From Dermatemys mawii (Eukaryota; Chordata; Testudines; Dermatemydidae): a stretch of 64,000 bases of DNA. Shown here piece after piece: positions 36,886 to 46,370 of the stretch. The translations under genes and the position numbers were made by a program. The notes under the pieces are model-generated. The model did not search any database and had not been told where the DNA came from. It saw only the letters and a program-made list of their open reading frames with translations. Positions within the stretch are counted from its first letter, which is position 1. Each line of letters begins with the position of its first letter. The stretch lies in the NCBI GenBank assembly GCA_007922305.1, contig ML677374.1, forward strand, positions 14,069,511 through 14,133,510, written 5' to 3'.

Positions 36886-36919
36886 CATGGCAGGGGCTCC
36901 GTTGCTGTATCTGTGCTGT
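36886..36919 (-). other. Candidate 5' mini-exon of the antisense gene
   Basis: On the minus strand the acceptor ccccgtttgcctgtcccgcag precedes 34 bp that end exactly in ATG, followed by the donor GTGAGT (36885-36880). The 229-bp intron to 36656 keeps frame, so ATG joins directly to codon one of the antisense frame. The mini-exon is also open upstream, so it could be an internal coding exon rather than the start. Confidence 0.45.
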
Positions 36920-37011
36920 CTGCGGGACAGGCAAACGGGGAATGCGGGGGAATGATAGGCATGTCTGTTCTTTACAAGGGAACCACTGTGAAATGTATCT
37001 TTTTATTTTAG

Positions 37012-37580
37012 AAGGGTCGTCCTTCACCCCTTCGCCATCGCTCTTATCAACAGCTGAGAGGCTCAGGCGACTGAGGAAGCGGCCACGAAGGAGCAAAGAG
37101 GATCTTGTACAGCAAGTAATGCAACAGGCTGTAACGGAGAATCGAGTTGCACAGAGGTGGAGGGAGAATGAGAGCAAGTTGAGGGAGAAGGCGCGGAAGG
37201 AGAACGCGATTCACCGCCGGAAAAGCACCGACAAGCTGCTCTCATTACTGCAGCTTCAATTGCAGAGTATGCAGCGGCTTGTCACCCTTGTGGAGCAGAA
37301 GCTCCGCACCCACCACCCCAATTATCGTTTGCCCCAACTCCCTTCCCCTTCCTTGCCTCTGTACCCTCCAGGCCAGTATCATCAGCCAAATGGTTATCAC
37401 CATCCACAGCTGCCTCCAACCCCTCTGTCTTCACCGGACAACCCCCAGACCCCAGACCATTATCCACTGCAGTCTACCCCTAATAACATGCCTTACTGGC
37501 CACCGCAAATGGGGTTCGGGGGACATGGCCAGTTTGAGGGCACTGGAGACTCAGAGACCCGGACATACTCCGATCTCTGA
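37012..37580 (+). CDS. Harbinger Myb-like protein, exon 2 (coiled-coil C-terminal part)
   Basis: It continues from 36288 after splicing (split codon gives Glu) and ends at TGA 37578-37580. A basic helix (RLRRLRKRPRRSKEDL) leads into a long heptad-rich segment (NRVAQRWRENESKLREKARK, then LLSLLQLQLQSMQRLVTL) likely to be a coiled coil for dimerisation or transposase contact. A Pro/Tyr-rich tail follows (PNYRLPQLPSPSLPLYPPG and on). Two AATAAA signals follow at 37670 and 37690. The layout is that of the family; the splice is inferred. Confidence 0.75.
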
Positions 37581-37669
37581 CTGACCCCACGACACCCCCA
37601 TTGCACCTCCCCTGCCTTCCCCCTCACATGCATCACAATATTTTCTTTCAGCAACCGAAGTACCTGTTC

Positions 37670-37710
37670 AATAAATGAATTGTCTTCTTAATAAATGGGT
37701 TTTTTTTATT
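37670..37710. terminator. Facing polyadenylation signals
   Basis: On the plus strand AATAAA occurs at 37670-37675 and 37690-37695. On the minus strand AATAAA is at 37710-37705. The convergent Myb-like and transposase genes therefore end in the same 40 bp and their transcripts may overlap. Confidence 0.65.
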
Positions 37711-37769
37711 AAGTGTACATACATTATTACAGGCTACAGAAAAGCAAATGCCTGTTCCTGTTAAAAGAA

Positions 37770-37797
37770 TGCTCCCTCCCTCCGTCCGTCCCTCCAT
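37770..37797. repeat. (TCCC/GTCC)n microsatellite
   Basis: ctccctccctccgtccgtcc run just downstream of the transposase stop (minus strand sense). Confidence 0.8.
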
Positions 37798-37809
37798 CTG
37801 CACCTCACT

Positions 37810-39051
37810 TCAGAACTGGCTTTCAGCCTCAAAATGCTCCCTCAAGGCTTCCCTGATCCTAACAGCCTCGCGCTGGTCCCCTCCATGAACCCTGCTCTCT
37901 GGCTGGGCATATGTGGCCTCCAGGCGTTGAACCTCAGAGGACCATGCCTGAGTGAAGCCTTCGCCCTTCCGCTCACAAAGATTATGTAGGGCACAGCATG
38001 CAGAAATAACCGCGGAGATACTACCCTCGGCCAAATCTAGCCTCCCATAAAGACAACGCCAGCGCGCCTTCAGATGCCCAAAAGCACACTCCACAGTCAT
38101 TCGACAACGGCTAAGCCTGTAGTTTCACCTTTCCTGACTGCTGTCCAGGCTCCCTGTGTACGGTTTCATGAGCCAGGGCATTAAAGGGTAAGCAGGGTCA
38201 CCAAGAATCACTATGGGCATTTCCACTTCCCCCACGGGGATCCTCTGGTCTGGGAAAAAAGTCCCCGCTTGCAGCTTCATGAACAGGCCGGTGTTGCGGA
38301 AGATGCGTGCGTCATGCACCTTTCCAGACCAGCCAGCGTTAATGTCAGTAAAACGCCCACGGTGATCCACAAGCGCCTGGAGAACCATGGAGAAGTACCC
38401 CTTTCGGTTAACGTACTCCTCAGCTAGGTGGGCGGGCGCGAGAATGGGTATATGGGTCCCATCTATCGCCCCACCACAGTTAGGGAAACCCATTTCTTCA
38501 AAGCCAGCCACGATGTCATGCACGTTATCCAGAGTCACGATTTTTCGTAGCAGGATGCGATTGATGGCCCTGCACACTTGCATCAGCACAACTCCAACGG
38601 TCGACTTTCCAACCCCAAACTGGTTGGCCACCGATCGGTAGCTGTCTGGGGTAGCCAGCTTCCAGATCGCGATAGCCACCCGCTTCTCCACCGGGAGGGC
38701 AGCTCTCAGTCTGGTGTCCTTGCGCCGCAGGGCAGGGGCGAGTTCAGCACACAGTCCCATGAAAGTGGCTTTTCTCATTCGAAAGTTTTGCAGCCACTGC
38801 TCGTTGTCCCAGACTTGCATGACGATGCGATCCCACCACTCTGTGCTCGTTTCCCGTGCCCAGAAGCGGCGTTCAACAGCCGTGAGCATGTCCGTTAATG
38901 AGACAAGCAGCTTTGTGTCGAATGCATTCACCGCTTCGATCTCGTCTTCAGAATCATCACTGTCATCCTGCATGTCAAGGAATAACTCCACTGCACACAG
39001 AGATGTGCTGGCGACAGTCGTCAGCATGTCCCTCAGCAGTTCTGGATTCAT
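37810..39051 (-). pseudogene. Harbinger DDE transposase with one in-frame stop
   Basis: This is the element's nuclease (HARBI1-type DDE fold), which cuts and joins the element ends. The ATG at 39051-39049 is used; a GTG 78 bp earlier is in frame but less likely. Residues, numbered from this ATG: an HTH-like region around 134-154 (TPDSYRSVANQFGVGKSTV), first catalytic Asp at 197 (GAIDGTH), Asp at 285 (GDPAYPL) and Glu at 321 (VECAFG). VHDARIF lies between the first two. A TGA at 309 (38127-38125) splits the frame into 308 and 103 residues with no frameshift. The truncated form lacks the catalytic Glu. Everything else is open, so this is a single recent lesion, a read-through codon or an assembly error. 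The full frame is 412 residues, plausible for the family. Confidence 0.85.
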
Positions 39052-39314
39052 TGCAGCACTCGACAATGGAAGACGGAGCGTGCCTTGCTGAAACCCTTGA
39101 AAGATGGTGCCGGAGGTGGAAGGAAACACAGGGATTGCTGGGATATGCCAAAAAGCATCATGGGTAGTTCAAACAGGATATAGAATGCCCTGCAAGTGAC
39201 GCCCCCCCTACCACAAGCCATTGCGCCAGATCAGGAAGAGGTGTACTGTGGGATACCTGCCCTAATGCGCTGCTCTTAATGCCGTATTAACTGCCGCAAA
39301 TGTGGCCATGCTAT

Positions 39315-39395
39315 AGCGCTGGAGCATCTCAGTGTGGACATACAATAGTGCTATTATTATTGCTGTATAAGGCGAGCGCTATAAGCAATAGCGCT
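39315..39395. promoter_or_regulatory. Right subterminal agcgct repeat cluster
   Basis: Three copies of agcgct at 39315, 39375 and 39390 mirror the left cluster. They also lie upstream of the transposase start, so they could double as promoter sites, allowing self-regulation by the bound proteins. Confidence 0.55.
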
Positions 39396-39421
39396 ATAAT
39401 TTTGTAAGTGTAACCATACCC
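39396..39421 (-). repeat. Harbinger right terminal inverted repeat
   Basis: Reads gtgtaaccataccc at the edge. The 3-bp gta follows at 39422-39424. Confidence 0.8.
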
Positions 39422-39424
39422 GTA

Positions 39425-40164
39425 GTTTCTCTCATCACCAAGCTTACATTGTTGCACATATAACCCCACATTCCTGATCAAATGGAGTGACTGACTATAT
39501 CCAAAGTGGCCAGCATATTCCTTATTTTTAAAAGCATTCAAATCTGGGCTCTTCTCCTGACAAATGGTCTATACTTAAACAATAAGCTGCCATGGCTGGA
39601 AACTGATGATATACATCAAGACACCATGAGGTCACAATTTCCATAGCAAAGAGGCATTATGGTTTCCCACAGGAGAACCCCTTATTCCTGTCCCCAAAAC
39701 AACCTTCAAGTTGAAATTTCAAGTTGAAGCATGGCTTTTATTAAGCACAACAAGGCTTTTTTCTGGAGAAGAGCTGCTTCTGGAAGCAAAATGCTGCACT
39801 CACCAGGTTTTAAGCCACACAAATGATAGCGCTTCCAAAGGAACAAACAGGGATAGACTGCGTGTAGAGCAAAGAGCTATGAAACACAAGTTAAAAAGGC
39901 TCCGGCATTCCCAAAAAAACCCAGAAAGAGATTTCAGCTTGACAAGCCATGTACCAAAGACCACAACACACACATTTTAAATGCTGCCTGTGTGTTAAGA
40001 TCCTATTAGCAAATTTTAGTTGCTATTAATTTTAGAAGTATTAATTTTTAAAAATGTGTATTGTTAAAAAAGACCAAGGGCCTTAAAAGGACATCACAGT
40101 CCAAGGATACAACTCACTACACTAAAGTACGTAGCTAGACATGTCAAGCTAAAACTCAGGCCCA
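39425..40164. other. Intronic sequence, nothing recognised
   Basis: No exon or repeat end noted to the right of the Harbinger element until the CR1 tail at 40165. Confidence 0.5.
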
Positions 40165-40240
40165 GAGCTGTACTCAATCCCCCACTAGATGACCTCCTGC
40201 GGTTCCTTCCAAACTCTGATACTCTGTGATTCTAGGATTC
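40165..40240 (+). mobile_element. CR1 3' end fragment
   Basis: The string gatgacctcctgcggttcct followed by tctgatactctgtgattcta is the CR1 3' terminal consensus (gatgacctcctg... attctatgattc). It is 5'-truncated, as is usual for CR1. Confidence 0.75.
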
Positions 40241-41149
40241 AATCCTGAATTAAGCAAATAGGGGAATGGCATATACATATCTGACAATGAGCAGACAGAT
40301 ACAAGGCATGATGGTTAATAGCCCCAGTCATGGCACCAAAAAATTTCCCCAACATAATCCTATTGGAAAGATGGCACAGGTAAGCCATCAAACAGCCATC
40401 CAATGGATTGCAACTTTTGGACATTGCCAACCTGGTCTGGATAGGAACCAGTGACCCAGGCAAGAGAGATTCTAGAACACGTTGCCACTCCCCTAAGCTA
40501 TTCAATCACCCCTTTTGTGTGGGAGAAAGGTAACCCTCAGAGGCTAAAGCCAGAGTACGTCATTTCCCCTACACATCTCCCTTCTGATTGTTGTTTTCAC
40601 TTGCACTGTAGTTTCTGGAGGAACAAGCTGTGCATGGCCTAAAAATATCTTTCAGCAATCATCATCATTATAAAAGAGACACATATAAAGAGATTCAGCA
40701 GAGACAGATTTACTCCTAGGTCACAGCTCATTGTGAGAGCCTATCACTGTCTCACACAGCCAACAAGGAAGCAGTTACTCAGGAAGGGGAAGAGGGAAGG
40801 GAAACTCTTATCTGTCCCACTGGTTGAGTTCTGGTTTGAGGTCCTGGTTTAGAAAGACTGTCCTGGCTTTGTGGGATGGTCACAGAGGTACCTGAGCACC
40901 AAACAGGCTGATTCACTGGAGAGGGAAGAGAACAGAGACGGGGGGCTATAATTTTGGGTTTTATTTAATTTGGACTGAGATCAAAAATCATCTTTGCTTA
41001 GGACATGAAGGCAGTGATGGCTGAAAATCACATCCTCCTATAGAACAGGGATCCTCAACCTGAGGGACGTTATCCCAGTGCCGGGGGTCACAACCACCCT
41101 GCCCTTTACATACTGCTGGATAGGAGGTGACGAGCTGGTAAGGAAAAGG
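40241..41149. other. Intronic sequence, with a possible hAT edge
   Basis: At 41045 acagggatcctcaacctgag resembles the left end of the element at 9929, but no right end could be matched. Otherwise nothing was recognised. Confidence 0.4.
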
Positions 41150-41587
41150 ATGAAAACAACTTCTCTAGGAGATCTTCTACACACAACCTATCAGAAAAGG
41201 TTGCAAAAACTGAGCACGCTTCATCTAGAGAAGAGAATGCTGACGGGGGGTGGAGGGGGGACCCAATAACAGTGTTCAGTATGTTAAGGGCTGTTATAAT
41301 GAGAACAGTGATCAATTGTTCTCCACGACCACCAAGAAGTAATTGATTTAGTTTGCAGCAAGGGAGGTGTAGGTCAGATATTAGGAAAATCTTTCTAACT
41401 AGTAAGATTGTTAAGTACTGGAACCAGTTACTCGAGAGGCTGTGGCTTCCCTGTCACTGGAGGTTTTTAAGAACAGATTAGACAGACACCTGTCAGGGAT
41501 GGTAGGTGTACTTAAGCCTGACTCAACATGGGGAGAGCTGGACTTCCTGGGGTCCTTTCCAGCCCTACATTTCTATGATTCTATTAT
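41150..41587 (+). mobile_element. CR1 3' portion
   Basis: It contains the standard CR1 3' series: gcttcatctagagaagagaa, aacagtgttcagtatgttaa, atattaggaaaatctttcta, ctggaggtttttaagaacag, acagacacctgtcagggatg and the terminal tttctatgattctat. It has no intact frame, and the 5' part is absent. Confidence 0.8.
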
Positions 41588-41890
41588 CGCCACAGATGTT
41601 CACACAAATATGCTTTGTTACTGCAAAACCCACTACCATGGTGGTAAAACCGCTTGCTAGCTCCTACTTTTGTGTTGATGAGATGTTCACTTTTACCTTT
41701 GAAATCACATTGCAAGCTTTTAATCAAATAAATTAACAAGACAAAAGCAAATGCAGAGGCTACAAGCAAATAAGTGTTTCCTCTAAATCTCTCACACACA
41801 TATACACACACAAATTCCCTATAAAATGACCTTGCAACAGAGCACCTACAAATGTTTCCCACCTCTACACCAACTGAGATCCTCTTACAC
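41588..41890. other. Intronic spacer with a CA-rich run
   Basis: A short cacacacatatacacacaca-like run near 41793-41811. The hAT target duplication begins at 41883. Confidence 0.5.
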
Positions 41891-42202
41891 CAGGGGTCAG
41901 CAACCTTTCAGAAGTGGGGTGCCGAGACTTCATGTATTCACTCTAATTTAAGATTCCGCATGTCAGTAATACATGTTAACATTTTTAGAAGATCTCTTTC
42001 TATAAGTCTATAATATAGAACTAAACTATTGTTGTATTGAAAGTAAATAAGGTTTTTTAAATGTTTAAGAAGCTTCATTTAAAATTAAATTAAAATGTAG
42101 AGCCCCCCCAGACCGGTGGCCAGAACCCAGGCAGTGTGAGTGCCACTGAAAATCAGCTTGCGTGCCGCCTTCGGCACCCGTGCCATAGGTTGCCTACCCC
42201 TG
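41891..42202. mobile_element. hAT-type non-autonomous element, 312 bp
   Basis: The left end caggggtcagcaacctt and the reverse complement of the right end, caggggtaggcaaccta, match at 14 of 17. The flanks are tcttacac (41883-41890) and ccttacac (42203-42210), an 8-bp duplication with one change. The middle is A/T-rich with no frame. Confidence 0.85.
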
Positions 42203-42420
42203 CCTTACACCCTCAACAGCATATCTAGAAAACGGCATCACTTAGTAATATAGAGCTGAGTGCTGAACAGACCAGTCAAGCAAAATCCAGTTCACATCAG
42301 AGTGACCCAGGCTTCTGGAGAATCAGTGCTGTAATCCTTCAGAGGCACTGCAAAAACTGCTTGAGAATCTGTTAAAAAAACCCAGGACAACAAAAAAGAA
42401 TTGGGAGGGTTCAAAGCCTT
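42203..42420. other. Intronic spacer, nothing recognised
   Basis: Short unique segment between two hAT elements. Confidence 0.45.
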
Positions 42421-42657
42421 CGGCTTTGTCTGCACTACACACCTTTTAGCAACACAACTACGCTGCTATAGTTGTGCCACTAAAGGTCATGCAGTGTAGC
42501 TACTGTTTGCCTCCTGCCGACAAAAAACTTCCACCCCCAATGAAAGGCAGCAGCTTTGTCAGCAGGTGACAAACTTTTGTTATTCATTGGGATTTTTTTT
42601 TAACACTCCCGAACTATATAAGTTTTGCTGACGAAGTTCCATTGTAGACAAAGCCTT
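42421..42657. mobile_element. hAT-type MITE, 237 bp
   Basis: The left end cggctttgtctgcactacac and right end ccattgtagacaaagcctt are inverted repeats. The interior holds a partial palindrome around gtgccactaaaggtcatgca. The 8-bp flanks match only partly. Confidence 0.65.
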
Positions 42658-43317
42658 AAAGTCAGCCATGCTGGCACTGGAGATTTGAGAGGGTTCCTGT
42701 ACGTTTGCACATGTGGAAAAGGGATGATCTGAGGCTCAGCTTGTTGGACAAGGGAGGCAAAACCAAAGGACAAACATCTCTAGCTCCTCCACCCAGGAGA
42801 CCTCCTTGCTTCACTTTTCAATGGGGTTTTGCGGAGCCGCAGTTGCAATGCATCTGAATCTCTGTTTAGGAAATTGCTGGCTACAACACAGGAAAACAAT
42901 GAAGCAAGCATTTCCATTTGCCATACCACAATATTCCTGTTCGGGACAGGAAAACAGGTTTCACTGGAGAGCTGCTCCACCCGTCACACCCATTTCTTTC
43001 AATTTGGTTTTTTATTATTATTATAGCTGTGGGAAGATATCTGAACTATTCCTTCATCCCCAAGGCCATTGGCTTATCTGCGTGGTATGTAACAGGTAAT
43101 TAAGCATAAGACAGGAGGAATGGAATTAGCCAAGGGGGGAAAGAGGAAAAAATATTTAAAAAACAACTCATCACCTCTCTCTCTAAGAGTTTGAATAGAA
43201 ATGACTATGGGCTTGAGGTGAAGTTTTAGCCACCAACCCCTAGTGTAAATGTGGTGTACCAGGCAAAGACCTGCACCAATGCAATTTCAAATCAGGTGTA
43301 AGATAATAAGAGTACCT
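42658..43317. other. Intronic sequence, nothing recognised
   Basis: A (TTA)n-like stretch at 43011-43023. No exon recognised. Confidence 0.45.
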
Positions 43318-43515
43318 AGGTATTAAACAGCACTTTTCATCTGTAGATTTCAAAGTGCTTTACAGAGGATGTCAGTAACATCCCCATTTTACAGATGGGG
43401 AAACTGAGGCACAGACACATTTGCCCTAGGTCACCCAGCAGGCCAGTGGCAGAGCAGTGAACAGAACCTTACTCTCTCTTGTCCCAATCCAGTTTTCGGT
43501 CCACTAGGCCAAGTA
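43318..43515 (-). repeat. tRNA-derived SINE, near full length (antisense)
   Basis: Antisense tail (catctgtagatttcaaagtg), atggggaaactgaggcacag, the ctaggtcacccagcaggcca core and the head (tccagttttcggtccactag) are all present in order. Confidence 0.75.
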
Positions 43516-44544
43516 CAAGTCACTATTTACAGAGTGAAATATGCTCACAGTAAGGGTTTATCAATGCAGTTACCCTGGTTGCTTCAACTCCAGTGCACAC
43601 AATCACTTACCAGCAGAATTATACTCAGGGACCTAGTTTACCTTTATACACGTGGCACCTGGGTACAGCTCTGACAAAGGGAAGGGCTGAGGAGGTGAGA
43701 AAGCACAAAGAAAGCTGATGGGCTCACTATGCAGAGCGAAAGGGGCTTTTCTTTCCCATCACACACACAGCCAGAAAAGCCCTGAAACCTGAACTGAAGT
43801 CACTCTCTGCATTGCTTCCCAGATGCCATTGCCAGAAAGTGGGCAGGACTGCACTAATCCTCCTCTATTTCTAATAAGAGTTTGAATACAAATTACCTGT
43901 AGAGTGCTTTGGTGGCAGGACCACACCCTAATCAAATCCCTGATCTCCCTAATTACAGCTCAGGATTATGGCTGGGAAGCAAACCTTGTGCATGTCAGAT
44001 GGATACAGTGTTCTCAGTCAATGCAGGCAGAAGAGCTGTGTGAAACTCAAGTAATGAATGCCTTCCATACATGACCCCAACAACCGCTGCCACTGGTACA
44101 ATTGTGGACTAAGAACAGATTAAGTCTGAAAACCAGATACACCAAATCTTTGTCCCCACTAATCCACCCTCATCTTCAAGTTTTTCTAACAACTCCTTAC
44201 TCTTGCTTTTTTATCTACTCTTGATTAAGTGAGATATACCCAGATAATCCTGGCAAGTGATCCACACTCCACACTGCAGAGGAAGGAGAAAATACCCCAG
44301 GGTCACTGCCAATCTGACCTTGGGCTAATTCCTTCCTGACCCCTGAGAGATAGAATGCTTGGTGCCACCTCAGAGCCCTGGCCCACCCTGTCCAATGTCC
44401 CATTCTGACCTAAGTCTTCACCAGACTCATCCTTTGAGGTTTGGAAAGTTCCGTAGAGATGGACTGAGGCTGCAAAAATTGGAACTGGTCTGAATTCTGA
44501 ATGCTCAGTTCAGGGGTGCAATGACAGGGGTGACAGGCAACATT
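43516..44544. other. Intronic sequence, nothing recognised
   Basis: No mobile element end or exon. A donor-like cttac at 43608 (minus strand) has no matching coding exon. Confidence 0.45.
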
Positions 44545-44748
44545 CAGACCTGGTCTACACTAGGAAATTAGGTCAGTATAATTATGTCCCTCTGGGATGT
44601 GAAAAATCCACACTTCTGAGCAATGCAGTTGAATTGCCTTAAGTCCCAGTGTTGCAGTAGCAAGGTCGACAGGAGAATTCTCTTGTCAACGCTCTTCCCT
44701 GCAGTGGTGTGGCTGTGCTGCTGCAGTGTTTTGCGTGTAGACAAGCTC
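44545..44748. mobile_element. hAT-type MITE, about 204 bp
   Basis: The left end cagacctggtctacactagg and the right end gcgtgtagacaagctct fit the common gtctacact terminus. The interior has a palindromic part around caaggtcgacaggagaattc. No clear duplication. Confidence 0.6.
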
Positions 44749-45644
44749 TCAGATAGCCAGTGCCCTTGTACCTCAATTTCACATTCCCAATCTCCGTTTA
44801 GACAAAACACAGAACCTGAACCATGACAATTTCCATTCTTGTACCTCTGCTCCGCCAGATCCCAGTGGGGAGAGGAAACAAACATTGAAATATCCTTGAA
44901 AAGGCTGCTCCAGTGGGGTTTGTGATCCATCCATGCATGTCACCCACTCTTGCAACATTTCCAGCCCAATTTTGAATCCCGCTTACTCAAACCTTGTGAG
45001 GCTCCGCCATTACTACTCTCACTGTGCACACCACCACGAAATGGAGAGTGGACAGAACACTGCAAGTTCCATCTCCCTTTAAGCTTCCAGATGCAGTGCT
45101 TCACCACACGCTTGAACATAGCTTAGAGACAAGACTTAGAAGGTGAATTCATGCACAAGTAATTTCTTTTGGGTGGTCACTCTGAGTACGGTTTTTAATT
45201 AAAAGCAAACCAGCACTCATAAGGACAGCACGAATCAAACTACCTATGAATCCAGCCAGTGACTCACTGCTCCATTGCTGGAAAACTTGGCATGCCGTAG
45301 CCCTGGAGTAATAGTGAGTCATGAGGCCGGCAATAGCCACAAACAGAGAACAAGAATGTTAGTGCCTAAATATTTATTTACTGGTTATTGTTTTTGATGG
45401 ATTTGTCTCTTTAGAGCTGACATCCTTACCAACCCCAGAATAATCTCAGGTCTCCCAGATGGAGGAAACCAACAATACAGGTTACTTTATTGTCACAAAT
45501 GTAACACAGAGCAGTCTCTCTTTCACTCTCACGCACGCGTTGTCCAAGCATTCCCATCTGAGAGCTGTTCAATGTGACATGAGCTTGTAGGTCTCAGCCC
45601 AATTTCCTGCAGATTTGTAACTACATCACAAAACACTCCACAGA
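44749..45644. other. Intronic sequence, nothing recognised
   Basis: No exon or mobile element end recognised. Confidence 0.45.
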
Positions 45645-46370
45645 ATAATAGAAACATAGAGGCTGAAAGAATCCCTGAGAGGGCATCTAGTCCAGCTCCC
45701 ACATTAAGGCAACATCAAGTATGCCTAACCTCTCCAATGACAGGGAACCCACAGCCTCCCTTGACAATCTATTCCAATATTTAGCTATCCTTCTAGTTAG
45801 AAAGTTCTTCCTAATATCTAACCTAAATCTCCTCTGCTGCAGATTAAGTTTCTTGTCATGCCTTCAGTGAATGGAGAACAATTGATCACTATCCTCTTTA
45901 TAACAGCCCTTAACATATTTGAAGACTTCTCAGGTCCCTCCTCAGCCATCTTTTCTCAAGATTAAATATAATCGTATTTTTAATCCTTCCCTCATAGATC
46001 AGGTTTTCTAAACTTTTTATCATTTTTGTTGCAATCCTTTGGACTCTCTCCAATTTGTCCACATCTTTCCTAAAATGTGGCGCCCAGAGCTGGACGCAGG
46101 ACTCCAACTGAGGCCTCACCAGTGCCAAGGAGAGCAGGACAATTACCTCCCATGTCTTATGTACAACACGCTTGTTAAAACACCCCAGAATGGTCTTAGC
46201 CTTTTTTGAAACTGCATCACATTGCTGACTCATAAATTTATGACCCACTATACCCACCCTCGGATCCTTTTCACGGTACTACTGACAAGTCAGTTATTCC
46301 CCATTTTGTTCCTGTGCAATTGATTTTTTTCTTCCTAAGCACAGTACTTTGTACTTTATTGACCTTTGTC
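45645..46370 (-). mobile_element. CR1 LINE 3' portion with ORF2 C-terminus (antisense)
   Basis: The minus strand at 45910-46257 is open for 115 codons with MSQQCDAVSKKAKTILGCFN, then LALVRPQLESCVQLWAPHFR and KLERVQRIATKMIK, the conserved C-terminus of CR1 reverse transcriptase. The 3' terminal region follows (ctagtccagctccc, reading leftward). The 5' end is truncated. It is a dead copy, with changes relative to the family form. Confidence 0.85.

Larger units (their letters stand above)
36289..37011 (+). other. Intron of the Myb-like gene
   Basis: Donor gtaaag at 36289 and acceptor tctttttattttag ending at 37011; the split codon is completed as Glu. The intron is 723 bp. It contains the antisense frame at 36354-36656 and a 99-bp-period duplication (36690-36772 and 36789-36871) based on ctcctgc...cggcactcc...agggcaggga. 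Confidence 0.7.
35231..39421. mobile_element. PIF/Harbinger DNA transposon, near complete, 4.19 kb
   Basis: It is bounded by imperfect inverted repeats (left ggccatggttacac, right gtgtaaccataccc, 12 of 14 matching) and a 3-bp duplication, gta. Harbinger elements carry two genes, a transposase and a Myb/SANT-like partner that helps bind the ends and import the transposase. Both are here in convergent orientation. The element also has a nested antisense third frame, subterminal agcgct repeats at both ends and tandem repeats. The genes are close to intact, with one in-frame stop, so it looks younger than the surrounding CR1 and SINE remnants. gta departs from the usual TWA target, so the exact ends should be checked against other copies. 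Confidence 0.9.

Noticed and set aside
36445..37011. 188-codon open frame on the plus strand
   Set aside because: It overlaps the candidate antisense exon and runs through the Myb-like gene's intron into the acceptor; it is mostly Pro-rich from the duplicated C-rich block.
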